From Monomorium pharaonis (taxonomy: Eukaryota > Arthropoda > Insecta > Hymenoptera > Formicidae), in the NCBI RefSeq assembly GCF_013373865.1, contig NC_050471.1:15008983-15072982 (forward strand): a stretch of 64,000 bases of DNA, in the 5' to 3' direction. Position 1 is the first letter of the stretch. Each line of letters begins with the position of its first letter. Positions 10,028 through 22,262 of the stretch are shown piece by piece. Both the position numbers and the translations under genes were made by a program. The notes below the pieces were generated by a model. That model made no database searches. It was not told the origin of the DNA and was given only the letters and a program-made list of their open reading frames with translations.

Positions 10028-12530
10028 GGCAACAGTAATCGATATGCGGTAGAATTAAAGTGTTGACAAGCTTGATTCCGAGTAAGGTAGAGAGGGAGTT
10101 CTTATTAAATTTAAGCCTATACAAAGCATGGTGAACAGACCGCGAGACATGCACAACATGCTTCCTCCAAGAGAGGTTGGAGGAAAGAATGACACCCAGA
10201 TTGCGCACCTCACTCACAAGAGATAACTGAGTGTGGTTAACAGTTACAGGTGGAAGAAGAGCAGTATTAATACCTCTAGAATAACTATGACTAACAAATA
10301 TAATCACCTTTGACTTAGCTAAGTTAAGCTTAAGCCCATTCACACTCGCATACTCAAAAATAGCACTAGCATCCCTGGAGCAACTCGAGACCATGCAGAA
10401 TCTCTGCCGGTGAACAAGAAAGATAGATCTGCAGATCATCTGCAAAGAGCATATGGCTGGAGAAGGATAAAACATCACCAATGTCATTAATAAAGAGAGC
10501 GAACAAAAGTGGGCCCAAGACGGATCCCTGAGGGACACCCAGAAACTCCGGAAGCCATCCCAAATGATCACCCGCATCGTCAGCAACAGCCTGAGTTCGG
10601 CCAGTCAAATACCAATAAAACCAAGCAAGCACAGATTCAGAAAAACCAAGGCGTCTGAGCTTAATAAGCAATCGAAGGTGAGGGATAGTGTCAAATGGCT
10701 TACTAAAATCGAACAGAATCATGATTGTAGCAAGTCCACCATCGATCCCTAGTTTAACGTCATCATAGACACGCAGAAGAGCAGATTGAGTGTTGTAACT
10801 CGAGCGATAAGCGGATTGTCTAGGGTCCAGAAAGTTATGCTCCTCGATGTAATACGTGATCTGTTCGACAACAATCCTTTCAAGAATTTTAGAAATTTCA
10901 GGTAGGTTTGAAATCGGTCGCGTATCCGAAGAAGATAGAGGAGTGCAAATCTTGGAGAAAGGACGAATCAGGGCACGCGTCCACTCAGATGGAAACACGG
11001 AGAATTCTAAAGAGGAATTAAGTAGAGCAGTGAGCCATGATGCAATGCCAGGCCAAGCCATACGCAGGATAGGAAGAGGAATGCCATCTGAGCCCGAAGC
11101 ATAGGAGTGAGATGGTCTGGAAGCAATAAGTTTATATACATTATTAAGCGAGACGGAGGAAAAAGAAAACTGAGGACGGCAAGAAGGGTAAGCAACAATA
11201 GAAATAGAAGAGGTGAAATTATCGTACGACAGTGGCAAGGCACTAGACACAGAAGCATAGTAAAAATTCAGCTCATCAGGAGAAAAAAAGTGAAGAGGAG
11301 AAACAAACATAGATTTAGTCAGTCCAAGACGAGCAAGTTCCTTCCAGAGTTTAGCCGGGTCTGTGATATTGTTTAAAGAGGTAAGAAAAAATTCACTTTT
11401 AGCCCGTTTAATGTCTGCATTGAACTGATTCCTGAAGAGTCTATATCTAGCATATCCAAGAAGGCTTTTTGAACGCTTGGCTTGTTTGTAAAGCAAATTA
11501 CGATTTTTTAGTCGAATCCTGAGCTGATCTAAAAGCCACCTAACAGGGGGCCTTGCAATTACAAACGCTTTAGCAGATGCAAAAACATTTAAAGATGCCA
11601 GCATGGAACTAAACAGCAAGTGACAAGATCTGTCAACATCAACTCCGTCAGACAGAAAATCAAACTCAGTTTGAACCTGTGATATCCTAGCCAGGATGAA
11701 TTCAATGAAATCAGAGCTGATGATGTCTCTATAGCGACGTCGTAAGATAGAACACTTAATATTCACCTCAGGAACAAAGGACAGAGAGAGTTCCAGGAGA
11801 TCGTGGCCAGCTATGAAAGGACAGGAAGATTTGGTGAGTGATTGAATTTTATCAGCATCATCAGCGATCAGAACATACAACCATGAGTCAGAGATAGCAG
11901 TGTGATGAGTAGCCTCCGAAGGAACAATATAAAGTGATAGACTTTGAATAAGTTCACGAAGATAGTTTCTTTGAAGTGGCTTCAAAGTTATTCATTAACA
12001 AATTACAATTGAATTCACCACCAATAACAATATTGTACACCAATAAGAAGATTCTTATATAGATGAGAAAAGCTAGTTAGCTTCTGAACAAAATTATGAA
12101 GAAGGTGGCCTTTAGGTCTTCTATATACTGTAGCAAATAATAACGTATCACCATGCGGTAAGCGAATATTACAAATAAGAAATTCAGGGTCATTGAAGTC
12201 TCCATCAGCAGATGCAGCAAGAACCGTGGCCTGAGGTGATTTATGTATAAAGCAAGCAACACCGCTACCCACTCTACCGACTCGATCATTTCTAATAAGA
12301 AAATACTCATTTAAGGCAACAAGAGCGTCAGAAACACTCTCATGAAGCCAGGTTTCGGTTACAGAAATGATATGGTAAGAAATCATGCAAAGATGAAGTC
12401 TTATAAGATCTATATGACCGCGCAGCGAGTTAGCATTGAATTGAGCCACCCGGAAACAAGAGGGTGGAAAGACCGAGCCAGGGTTGCAGGGAAAGACAGC
12501 AGATGAAGAGCCAACAGAATGAGCGAGTCA

Positions 12531-13566
12531 GATAAGAGTATCAAGATCGGCCTTGGAAGTTATGAGAATGACCGGCTCACCATCCAAATGTAACATGAAT
12601 GCGACCACCACTGACTCAAACATAGCGGTAAGAGTTTTCCTTGGCTTTGCGCTTGGTGAGCTGAAGTAACTCATAAACATCTTTAGGAAGTAGCTCGTTG
12701 ACGTAAACATTACGATCAGAGTCAGTGTTGCACACCCCCTTCAGCAACAGTACTCGTCGCGCACGCTTCTTGGAGATGACCATGTCACGAACAGCCGCAG
12801 AGGCCAAGGTGACGATGAGAGAGCCAGCCGAGACAGGCGGGGGCTGAGACGGAGGCCCACGGGACGCCACTGGTTGAGGCCAACGAATCACAGTCTTGAC
12901 ATCCAAGATGTGAAAAGAAAGAGTGGGGATGCCAAGTATCTCAAACACCTTGCCAACAAAAGCCAGTGAGGCGATAGACAAGGCCAATGGGACACCAGAA
13001 ATAATCAGCATGTTGTCCGTCCGCGAATGAGAGACAGGGCCGAAAGGCTCACGAGTCTGCCTCAAGTCACTGACTTCCCCCGCAAGGGCGACGCAACGCT
13101 GCTCCAACGAAGCAATTCGCTGACTGTTTCTCTCCACTCCACTCGCAATGTTATTTAATTGATTAAGCTTCGCATTAAGCTCATTGTTAGTTTTCCGCTG
13201 CTCCTCAACAAAAGTGGAAAACCTCGCGTCGATCCCTTTCAACTGCTCAATCAATTTCAGCAAGAGCACATTTGTCAAGGTGTCGCTCTCCGACCGCAAT
13301 TCGGCCCGCGACTGCACCTGTGACTGCATCAGGGAGTTCGCGCTCGCGGAAGCAGCCATGTCAACAAGATCAGACTGCTGTGCCATACCCTCCGCAACCG
13401 GTGCCAAAGGCGAATTCAGAAACGTTAAAAGCGTTTTATAGCAAAAATCGGCGTACTTGGTGATTGCATAGGACTTAACACACCCTGGATGAAACGCTCT
13501 CTTACAATCGCATTCAACAGACGCAGTCGCAATCGACTTCCTGCACTTGGCGCACGCAGGCAACAT
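12531..13566 (-). pseudogene. LINE ORF1 with PHD-like zinc finger
   Basis: From the ATG at 13566 the protein begins MLPACAKCRKS and has C-x2-C, C-x-C and H-x2-C steps (CDCKRAFHPGC), a PHD/RING-like finger at about residues 4-32. A Ser/Gln-rich segment, a likely coiled coil (about 100-165) and an RRM-like region (VKTVIRW...DMVISKKRARRVLL) follow. The frame closes at 12616, but a homologous end (LDGEPVILITSKADLDTLI) is read in another frame to 12531, so there is one late frameshift. The open frame extends upstream with hydrophobic sequence, but I chose this ATG because it directly precedes the finger. Confidence 0.75.
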
Positions 13567-14131
13567 GAGTGCATGCAGAAAAAACACGGCACGTAGCAAG
13601 AAGTAAGATAAAATGTAAAGACACTCAAAGAGAACACACGCAATAAAATAATTACTAAATACTAAAATAATCGCAGTCAAAAGTAAAGAGTAGAACCCAG
13701 AACAACACTGCAAGCACAGCCGATAACAGACGCAGTTAGCCCGTCACAGGTGTCACACTTCACGCACCACGCATGGGCACAGCAGACAGTGATAGCCAAA
13801 CACAGCACGCCAGAGTTCCCAGAGGCAAACATGATGCCACGATCCGGCAGCACCAATTCGAAGGGGAACCGATCAGCACATGCGCACACAGCCAAACCGC
13901 AAGCAGCCAGACGATAACTCCGGCTCCCCAAAAAGATAGGTTAGAAAGCCAAAAACTTTGCGACCGAATTTCAGCGTAAAAGCGGCAGGCAAGAAGAAGA
14001 ATAAGTATTCGTTCAAGAGAGACCGCGAAAATATATATAGTCCTGCAACAAAAGTGCCCGAAGGCAGATAACAGCAGAGATAAGCTCAGACAAAGAAGGA
14101 GCAAGAAACAGACAAACTGACACACTGTACT

Positions 14132-14136
<5 letters not shown>

Positions 14137-14195
<59 letters not shown>
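14137..14195. repeat. (GA)n microsatellite at the LINE 5' end
   Basis: A GA run with two interruptions directly abuts the 5' edge of the minus-strand LINE (GGTGAGTACAGTGTG on the coding strand). On the LINE coding strand it reads (TC)n. Similar tracts flank the related LINE fragments at 27077-28913. Confidence 0.9.
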
Positions 14196-14198
<3 letters not shown>

Positions 14199-14865
14199 TG
14201 AAGTAGTTAAAAAATAATAAGAAAAAGTAAGAAAAGTGACATAAAGTAAGTTATTTACACATGTAAGTAAATTATAATTATTGTGCTGGAAAATGTTATT
14301 CTTAAATTGAGAGAAAAAGAGTTTTGTGTAGTTTTGTATAGGCATACTACAAAAATATTATGTAGTATGCCTATACATATACGTATGTGCATATATGCAT
14401 ATGAACATGTATGTACATGCATGCGTGTGTATTTTATTTCTTCCTTCCTCTCTCTCTTTTTTTGTGTAAATAATTCTTTCTCCTGAATATTATATAATAT
14501 AATTAATCTCAAAGCTTGGAATTAACAGTATGGCCGACAGAATATGTCTACTTGAAGGTATTAAATATATATAGTTTTTTAAAAAATATAGTTTTTAAAT
14601 AACAAAGTTTTTAAAACATGATAGAATAAAGTGAAGAGTTTATTCTTTTGCAATGCATTGAAATATGTAAAAAGCATAAAATCTAAAACAATTACAACAA
14701 AATATACACTATAATGCTACTCAGCTGGCCTGCTGATGACGTGGTCATAGGCTGCAATATGGGTAATATGCAAGGTAATGAAAATGCAAATTAAAAAATA
14801 ATGCATTACTTATTAATTTTTTAATAAGTAATTATTTCTTTACTCATTAATTATTAAAACAGTAA
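14196..14865. other. AT-rich stretch with alternating purine-pyrimidine DNA
   Basis: No gene seen. Around 14340-14440 there is a run of ATGC/ATAC/TGCATG-type steps and a short inverted pair, CATACTACAAAAATATTATGTAGTATG. The rest is AT-rich. Confidence 0.5.
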
Positions 14866-15075
14866 TCCGAAATGGAAAAAATCGCTTTAATTATTTCAAA
14901 AGTAATGCGTAATGAAAAAAATCGTTTTATTTATTGCAAAAGTAATGCATAATGAAAAAAATCGCAGTAATTATTTTAAAAGTAATGCGTAATAAAAAAA
15001 ATCGCATTAATTATTTCAAAAGTAATGCGTAATAAAAAAATTGCATTAATTATTTCAAAAGTAATGCATAATTAA
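14866..15075 (+). repeat. minisatellite, unit about 40 bp, five to six copies
   Basis: Each unit runs like AAAAGTAATGCGTAATGAAA then AAATCGCATTAATTATTTC with small changes. It sits just inside a hAT-type terminus (15228), so it may be the subterminal repeat of a hAT element. Confidence 0.8.
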
Positions 15076-15159
15076 GAATCTTTGTATTGGTTATTGAAAA
15101 AATATTCTTTAATAAAACCGTAATGCATTACAAAAAATAATGCATTATTTAGAACCCTG

Positions 15160-15228
15160 TTCGTTACCAAAAAAGAGTAACCGTAACGGTAATGGCATTA
15201 CAAGTAACGCATTACTTCCCAACCCTGA
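15160..15228 (-). repeat. hAT-type terminal sequence
   Basis: The block ends in TTACTTCCCAACCCTG, the reverse complement of CAGGGTTGGGAAGTAA, the same terminus seen at 37248. GTAACGGTAATGGCATTAC precedes it. No matching left end is found upstream, so this is a partial or degraded element. Confidence 0.65.
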
Positions 15229-15680
15229 TAATATTACATTAGTATTTATCTCTTAGGATGGTCCATTTCTAACATTTAAATCATATGAATTGAAATATGA
15301 GTCTGAATAATTAAAACTTGTAATTTAATTTATAATATGTGTGATAAAAGTAAAAATAAACAACATATATATTTTTAGAATAAAATAAAATCTATAAAAG
15401 TAGTATACTATATGTATAACCATATAACGGGTAAAAACACTTCCGTATAGATCGGAATTCTTTTTAAAATTATGTATACTTATGTATTTTAGCTCGTTGA
15501 TTACGAATATGATGGTGAAAATTGGCACAAATTTGATTTTCATAGCAGAAACCATGAGAAAAGTCATTCAAATCTTTTTTTTTCATTTATTTCCGTAAAT
15601 AATGAGAATTTCAAAAAATACTTTAAATGGTAGTTGTAAATCTCATCGAAATACACATTTCATCGTCACTTCCAAATAAA

Positions 15681-15860
15681 AGGGCGTTAACTCAAAAGCC
15701 GTTTTAAAAACGCGTTAATTTGGAAGCCAATAGAAAAAAGCGTTAACTCAGAAGCTGATTGAAAAGGACGTTAATTCGGAAGCCGATTGAAAAATGCGTT
15801 AACTCGAAAGCCGATTGAAAAGGGCGTTAACTTGGAAACCAGTTAAAAAAAGCTTTAATT
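15681..15860 (+). repeat. minisatellite, unit about 33 bp, about six copies
   Basis: Units run like GGGCGTTAACTCGGAAGCCG then ATTGAAAA with small changes. Each holds a GTTAA/TTAAC-type box. No flanking element is apparent. Confidence 0.8.
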
Positions 15861-16948
15861 CGATTGCTAAAACTTTTTGCTTCAATTTAAGTTGTCACTG
15901 CCAAAATAGTTTTGGTGCTTGATTTAAAATATAAACATACTGAAATGAAAAATTAGTATGCACATAGATTCATATAGATAGAGATATCTCACGCCTTCTT
16001 TAATCTGAGTATATTTTTCTAAATGTTAGATTACCTAAATATAGCGTTAATTTTATAACCTATATGACTCGCGAGTTAAACGTTCAGTTGCACGTAGCAG
16101 GTCGCTGAAAAGATAATTCTTATGTATAATACTACTAAATTGATATTACTAAATTGTAACAAGTACAAACTGTACTATGTTACAAGAATATATTTAGTTT
16201 TGGCAGACGCAATGTCTAATATTTTTATAGTTCAATGCATTGGAATATATATATGTTTCTTTACTTAAGAATTTTTCCTTTATAGTTATTTTTATGAAAA
16301 TAGAAAATGAGAATTTATCGAAATAAAAATTTTTTAAACAATGTTTATATTGTTTAAAAAATACTTTTATTTATTACATTATTTATTACATTATTTATTG
16401 CGTTCTTTAAATCAATTGATAAATTAGTATCTTTTCTTAGAAATTTTTTAGTAATAGTTTTATTAAACTAATTAACTTAGGTAATTAATTTTAAGTAATA
16501 ATACTTATCATCCATTGTGATATACTAATTTAAAAATTAAATTAGTTCCAATACTATCACTTTGTACTTTTCAAGTGAGCAGACTAAAATGCGTAGGTAA
16601 CTTTAATATACTCGTATCATAACTGCGCCCAAAAATCGTACAGACTTCAATTGTTTTTCAATTTGTAGAAAAAAAGTTCATATTTTACAATAATTCTTAT
16701 AAAGTTTATAAAAAAAATTTATTGCATCCCGTGAAGCGCGTCAAAGTATGAACATACACAAACAAAACACGTTCTTACTTTTAAAGAGATGCCAAAAAAG
16801 AAAAAGAAGAGAATCAAAATCTGGCAAATGGTCTTTAAAATAGAGACTTCAAACTTTAAAATAAAAACAAAATTTTCTAATACGATAAGTTTTCGCGAAG
16901 TTATGATTATTTGAAGTTGAATGAAATTTTGGTATAAATTTTGTTGCT

Positions 16949-16996
<48 letters not shown>

Positions 16997-17067
16997 ACAC
17001 ATATACATTTAAATTGTAACTTATTTATAAACGATCTTATAATTTAATTATATATTAAGATCACTTA
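15861..17067. other. AT-rich stretch with a TA microsatellite
   Basis: No gene seen. A (TA)n run lies at 16951-16988. A repeated TTATTTATTACA step occurs near 16370-16400. Confidence 0.5.
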
Positions 17068-17223
17068 GGACGGAATTCATAGACCGATCTCAAATTCAAG
17101 AATCGTCTTAAGTCTAGCCACGAGCAGACTTAAGACTTACTTAACCAATAAAATAACAGTATTTACGTCTCAAGATCGTACTTAAGATGGATCTTGAATA
17201 AGATCGGTCTATGAATTCCGTCC
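17068..17223. mobile_element. 156-bp MITE, PIF/Harbinger type
   Basis: TIRs are near-perfect: GGACGGAATTCATAGACCGA at the left matches the reverse complement of the right end. The target duplication TTA is exact (17065-17067 and 17224-17226), as expected for PIF/Harbinger. An inner inverted pair around TCTTAAGTC extends the hairpin. It has no coding capacity, so a transposase in trans would be required. Confidence 0.85.
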
Positions 17224-17226
17224 TTA

Positions 17227-18780
17227 CTTATAAATGAGAAAAAAAAGTCATTTACCAGCTGTCACATATAATGATAACATCTCACAAAGAAATGGAAATA
17301 AAGGCATTTATTTTTCAGTACTTTTAACCCACTGATAATACACATTACATTATTCATCATGTTATTAATTTAACCTGTCAACGTCGTCACAATTTGACAG
17401 ATGTTAAAATTTAATCGCAATGATAGTTTCTGTCGCAGTGTAGAATAAATTAAGCAAGACAACTAATCAGCATCGCAATAAATTGTCAACAATGAAATTG
17501 GTAACATCTCCTTTTTGAAAGTGGATTATATAATGTAAATAAAGTAAAAAGTTACATTTAATCAATGAATACATTCTATGAACAATGAATAAAGATTACT
17601 TATCAAAATACTCAACAAGTTACTTATCAAATGTGACTATTCTTTCTCTGGTCTTATCATTAAAGTTGTGGAAAAATTGTAACATTATTATTAAATACTA
17701 TTATTTAAAAAATAACAATATTTTTCCACTATTTCCTATCCTTAACCTTAACATCGTGAACAAACATATTTCATTCAAATATTTCTAATAAAAAGACTAA
17801 AATTTATCGTTAATTTTAATTCTTCAGTGAAACAAATACCTTCGAAATGCTTTCGTTGACTCGGTTTATATCCATAAACACCATTTTCACTGTGATACAA
17901 TTTACCATTGGCACGATAAAGCAGCCATTTCAATCTAAAACACTGGTTGCCTTTTTTCAGCATAAATTGATCAATTACATACATTTTCTTGATAAAATGT
18001 TCTCACAATAACTGTTGAACTGCAAGCGCAAAGCAAGAATAAGGTCTTATATTAGGAATGTTCTACTGATAACATCAGTCTTCCCTCTCCCGTGAATGCT
18101 TTCTTATGTTATATACTATGTTATATACTGTGTATATTTTCAACTTGCGTTATATAGATATTGCTTATCTATTTATGTTCTTTATCTGTTTCATTACTCT
18201 TAAGTTATCTTTCTAAAAAACACATAGGGTTCATTGCTGTTTATCAATCTCGCTATTATTTCGTCCTATCGATAAAGGAAAATATTGAAATTTAAACAAA
18301 ATTACCTTCTTTAAAAAGGTGCCAAATGCTCTCCAATGAAAAAGCTGTTATTGCACAAAAAAACTTCACGTAATAATAATTTCAATTCTCCTTCAAAAAA
18401 TAATGTTATTACAAAATTACGTTATTTAACAGAAATAATATTTTCCAAGAAAATGTCTGAAATATTTAAATTACCAATTAGAAATAAATTTTTTTCAAAA
18501 TATAGCTCTGTTGTATAATTATTTTTAAAAAATAAAATTCAAATAATATGTATCTTTATATTTTCATTTAATTTCTGTTCCAGCCAGAATGATATATTTT
18601 AATCGTATATAAAATTTTATCACAAATAATTGAAGAGATGAGAGTAAAAAACATAGTAAAAAAAAGATATTTTAAAAATTTTAATGTAAAAATACTTGGC
18701 GCTAATAAATCAAATATGAAAAACTATGAAAACAATTTATAAGTAATAAATTTAATCTGAATGTCATTATTTTATATTTG
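17227..18780. other. AT-rich stretch without recognisable genes
   Basis: Short open frames (17585-17788 plus, 17984-17775 minus) show no family match and no coding-like composition. At 18300-18325 there is ACCTTCTTTAAAAAGGT, and TTGGCGC lies near 18703. Both belong to a motif that recurs at 25188, 30270 and 55150. Confidence 0.45.
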
Positions 18781-19100
18781 GGGTGTTTACGTTTAGCAAT
18801 CGGATTTACAATCGGATTAATCGCAGTCGTATCAACCGACGAAAAAAAATTTTCCTAGACTAATCGGATTTGTAAACCGTGTCTATGGAGTGATCGAATT
18901 AGCTCAATAACAAGGAATTGTAGCAAAAAAATTAGTCATATTGAAAAATTTTAAGAAGAAATAGAAAAATAGGTATGTATATATTTACTTTTTGTTATTC
19001 TCGTAATAATTAACTTTCATTATTCTTTAAATATATATTGAGTAATAGATGCATTAATGTTTTGCTGATAAAAGAAACAAATAGATTATAACCTCACTCC
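18781..19100 (+). repeat. left TIR of the 6.3-kb Harbinger element
   Basis: It contains AATCGGATTTACAATCGGAT near the end and GTATGTATATATTTAC further in. Both recur inverted at 24765-25087. It ends near TATAACCTCACTCC, matched by GAGTGAGGTTATA on the other side. Confidence 0.85.
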
Positions 19101-19229
19101 GTTTAAAATATCTTTAACATATTAGTTTATTGAAATAATATTTTTTGTAGAAGTAATTGCAAATGGGTACAAACGAGGAAGAAATGTTATCGTAAAACAA
19201 AGTTTTTATTTTAGTTCTAGTTAATTATT

Positions 19230-19821
19230 CCAGGTAACACGAGTAGAAAGATATGTACAATTGTATGCGAATAATATTTGACAATTCTTTATGAATAGTT
19301 AATTAAATGAAGACGCTATCTATTTTTCACTACATTTGTGTTCTATAAAATTATTTTAATTTTTGCATGATGAATTTATTAACAAATGTCTGCCAAAAGC
19401 AATCCTAGTAGAATGCATGTTTTTAGTAGGCAGAGTAACATAATTTTCTGTTGTTGATTACAACTTGCTAGCATTGCAAAACTTAGGGAGAGTAGTTGTA
19501 GCTTCTCCAACCTTTCTCCAATTGTATCCGCTTTAATTACTTTTCCTAAGTTTCCCAATGCTAACAAGTCGTAATCAACAATAGAAGATTATATGTTACT
19601 CTAGATGCCCGTCAAAAACATTCCTACATAGATCCTACTAAGATGCATGTAAAATGCTTTTGGCAGACATTTGTTGATGAATTCATCGTACAAGAATTAA
19701 AATAATTTTGTAAAACACAAATATAGCAAAAAATAGACAGCGTCTTCATTTAATTCACTATACATAAAGAATTTCAAATATTATTCGCATACAGTTGTAT
19801 CTTTCTACTCGTGCTACCTGG
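19230..19821. mobile_element. 592-bp foldback element nested in Harbinger
   Basis: Ends CCAGGTAACACGAGTAGAAA and the reverse complement of TTTCTACTCGTGCTACCTGG pair. Inversion continues for about 270 bp per arm, through TGTCTGCCAAAAGC and AACATGCATT, to a centre near 19520. There is no coding sequence and no clear target duplication. It lies between the left Harbinger TIR and the Myb gene. Confidence 0.8.
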
Positions 19822-19983
19822 GTATATTAATAAATTTTGCTTTAAAATATGTTCCATGTCTTTGAAATAAAAAAAATGTATACCAAAAATGTATAGCAAA
19901 AATATTTTGAACATTATACAAAAAGGATATTAATGTAAACTGTTTTACTAAAAATTTCTTATTTTTTTCATAGAAAACTGTAA

Positions 19984-20575
19984 ATACCAATGGACCAATC
20001 AAATGACAATACTGTTGATAGAAGAAATAAGACAACATATATCATTACTACAAAAGAAAAATATGCAAAAAAAATATGGAAGAAATAGCGAGTAACTAAA
20101 AAAGAAAAGAAATTACAACGTAACTGACGAACAATGTTCTGTTAAATGGAAGAACTTGAAACAGAAATATAAATCGGTATGTGATGCTAATAATGAGACT
20201 GGCAATGCCAAAGTATCTTGGGAATACTTTGATTTAATAGACGAGTTTATGAATACTACACCCGAAGTAACACCTCTATCACTTGCTTCAAACACAAGTG
20301 GATTTAAATTAAACAAAGAAAATGTATGTATAAGAAAAAACAGTGAATTTAACACTGAAAATACAGCATCCAACATTGCTTCTATCAGTTCTACGTCTTC
20401 TACTTTTGCTTCTACTTCTCATGGTACACGCAATATCAGAAAACGTGCAAGACAAGAAAATAAATTAGCATATTATGAACAACTTTATACACAAAGAGAA
20501 AGACATCATAAGGATAACATAGAAATCCAAAATAGATTTTTAACGTTACTTAAAGAAATTTACAAAAATGATTAA
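19984..20575 (+). pseudogene. Harbinger Myb/SANT-like DNA-binding protein
   Basis: The reading is WTNQMTILLIEEIRQH, then after a frame break near 20090 NVTDEQCSVKWKNLKQKYK and VSWEYFDLIDEFM. This is the trihelix/Myb-SANT pattern with spaced Trp and Phe residues of the second Harbinger protein. A Ser/Thr-rich linker and a basic, charged C-terminal helix (KLAYYEQLYTQRERHHKDN) follow, ending at 20575. In the family this protein binds the ends and helps carry the nuclease to DNA. No ATG is evident at the domain start; an upstream exon may be missing or unseen. Confidence 0.7.
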
Positions 20576-21041
20576 CAGTAAAATAAGAGACAGTGAGTGT
20601 TTCCCATTTAGAGACACAAGTCGATAAAAGCATCATAGAATGTAGAACAAAGATAGAATAATGTACTATTGATTTATGTCTCTAAATGTAAAGCACCAAG
20701 TATTACTAATAATAAAGCTTGTTAAATTGTTAATTTTTACATATATGTATATGTATATCGTACAACGATATACGATTTGAAGAAACAGTATTATTTATTT
20801 TATAAACTTTTATTTCTCAGTTTACCTATGTGACACAAAAGTTTACATATGTTTGTTTGTTTGTTTACATATGTTTGTAATGAATACAAAATTTTTTATT
20901 TTAGTTGATTTAATATGATTTTGATTATTTTTATTTTATTATTACATTTAAAGTAAAAGACTTAAATGTTAATTTAAGAAAAATGTGATAAATGTAATAA
21001 ATACAAAAATTTTTATATACTTCAAATATGTACGTTTACAT
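20576..21041. other. Harbinger intergenic AT-rich DNA
   Basis: No gene seen. A short palindrome ATATCGTACAACGATAT lies near 20756, and a GTTTGTTTGTTT run near 20860. Confidence 0.4.
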
Positions 21042-22262
21042 TCTTGTTACGTCCGGCTAAATCATTCGCGCCGTCCGTTACGATCATACGGAGCATCGCG
21101 CCGAAAATCGTGTTGCCTGGTAGCTAGGCGCCGCCGGGCCCAGGGTATCACGCGCCGTAAGCATGCGGTCCACACGGATGGCACGCATGCTTAATCTAAA
21201 ACACTAATTACAGGCAAATTATCGAAGAAAGCGTAAAATCTCCAAAGGGAAGCGATCCCCCTTTTTTTGCAGATTCATTCTGAGGCGCCTCAGCCCCAGA
21301 CTGTTAGTATAAACCGCGTAAGTTAATTAACCAAATTAATTCAATAATGATTCATTAGAAAGGGGACAGGGCTCTACTGTTGCGTGTGGCTGTGCACCCG
21401 CAATCGTGGGAAAGTGTTCAGCGCGGGACAGCAGTGCCCGAGCGTCCTTAATTAACAATAAATGACTTCAACGGACTTCGGGCGCGAGGAGGAGCACGCG
21501 GAACCTCCGTGGTCGCGAAGTGTCGTATCCCGAAGTCCATGGTGAAAAACGAGAATTAGGAATTCGGTCAATTAAAAAAAGCGGGCGATAGTCCCGCGCC
21601 GCGCAAGTGGAGAATATGAGCGCGGGAACGGAATCCCATCTGACGAAAGTAAAATCAAATACAAAAATTGACTAATTGCAGAAATAATTGACAGGCGTCG
21701 GGTAATTTACGACCCGTCGCTCATAGCTCTTCATCCCCGATTACCCTCACTTTGAGGTATATAAGGAGAGATTTTCGGGCGAAACCCGGATTTGCCTTCT
21801 CGATTCTGCCAAGAGTACGTAGTGAGTCGCAGATAGAAATTTATTTTTCGGACTTAGCCGTTTGAGTGTAAAATAAAATTGTGAATTTCAGTCTTAGATT
21901 ATTTCCGCGAGATCATACTCCGGACTTAGTCGTTTGAGTGTAAAATAAAATTGTGAATTTCGGAGTTCGATTATTTCCGCGATATCATACTCAGTTGTGT
22001 GAATCGAGGCGTCAACTTCCGCACCTAACCATTTCTTACGTTTCTCTTTTTTTTTATACATATATAGATCCGATTGTGAGCGACCATAAATAAGTGTAAA
22101 GGTGCTAAAGTTCAACGCCATTTCTTTTTTTTATATAAAGTGAGTGATTGCTTCCAATTCTGAGCGAATTTTTTTTTTTGTTTCTTTCCCTTTTTCGCCT
22201 AGTGAAGAGTTATACGGAGGAGAGGGAGGGTTCGTCTGCGCATCGGGAGAACTCGCGATGTA
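21042..22262 (+). repeat. LTR-like insertion (probable solo LTR) in Harbinger
   Basis: This GC-richer block lies in AT-rich DNA between the two Harbinger genes. It is flanked by the direct repeat TTACAT (21036-21041 and 22263-22268) and starts near TGTTACGTCCGG, resembling LTR starts elsewhere here. It contains AATAAA signals inside a duplicated unit of about 73 bp (CGGACTTAGYCGTTTGAGTG from 21849 and again from 21922). It has no coding frame. Size and content fit a solo LTR, but no full-length partner is in the window. Confidence 0.6.

Larger units (their letters stand above)
8215..12449 (-). pseudogene. LINE ORF2: endonuclease and reverse transcriptase
   Basis: The frame from 12449 opens with FNANSLRGHID, the start of an APE-type endonuclease, and includes VTETWLHE and ATVYRRP. 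A frameshift near 12015 leads to 11985-10366, which holds reverse transcriptase blocks: DTRPISNLPEISKILERIV, QSAYRSSYNTQSALL, GVPQGSVLGPLLFALFIND and the catalytic FADD (F for the more common Y). A frame change near 10560 continues to 10044. The R1-type insertion (8671-10027) follows, and the C-terminal part resumes at 8628 with LQRLVNCCIRFIFNLRR, ending at 8215. It is inactive because of the insertion and frameshifts. Confidence 0.88.
7770..14136 (-). mobile_element. near full-length two-ORF LINE (CR1/Jockey-group type)
   Basis: ORF1 with a PHD-like finger (13566-12531) and ORF2 with endonuclease and reverse transcriptase (12449-8215) lie on the minus strand in the usual order. The 3' end has the box GGGCATAATAAA, also present at 27077 and 28259. 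The 5' edge abuts a (GA)n tract at 14137. Frameshifts occur in both ORFs and an R1-clade element sits in the 3' part of ORF2. The PHD-type ORF1 is known from CR1-group elements; clade placement is my inference. Confidence 0.85.

Noticed and set aside
14283..14486. 67-residue frame in the alternating ATGC stretch
   Set aside because: It is simple-sequence DNA; the Cys/Tyr/Met-rich reading is typical of TGTATG-type repeats.
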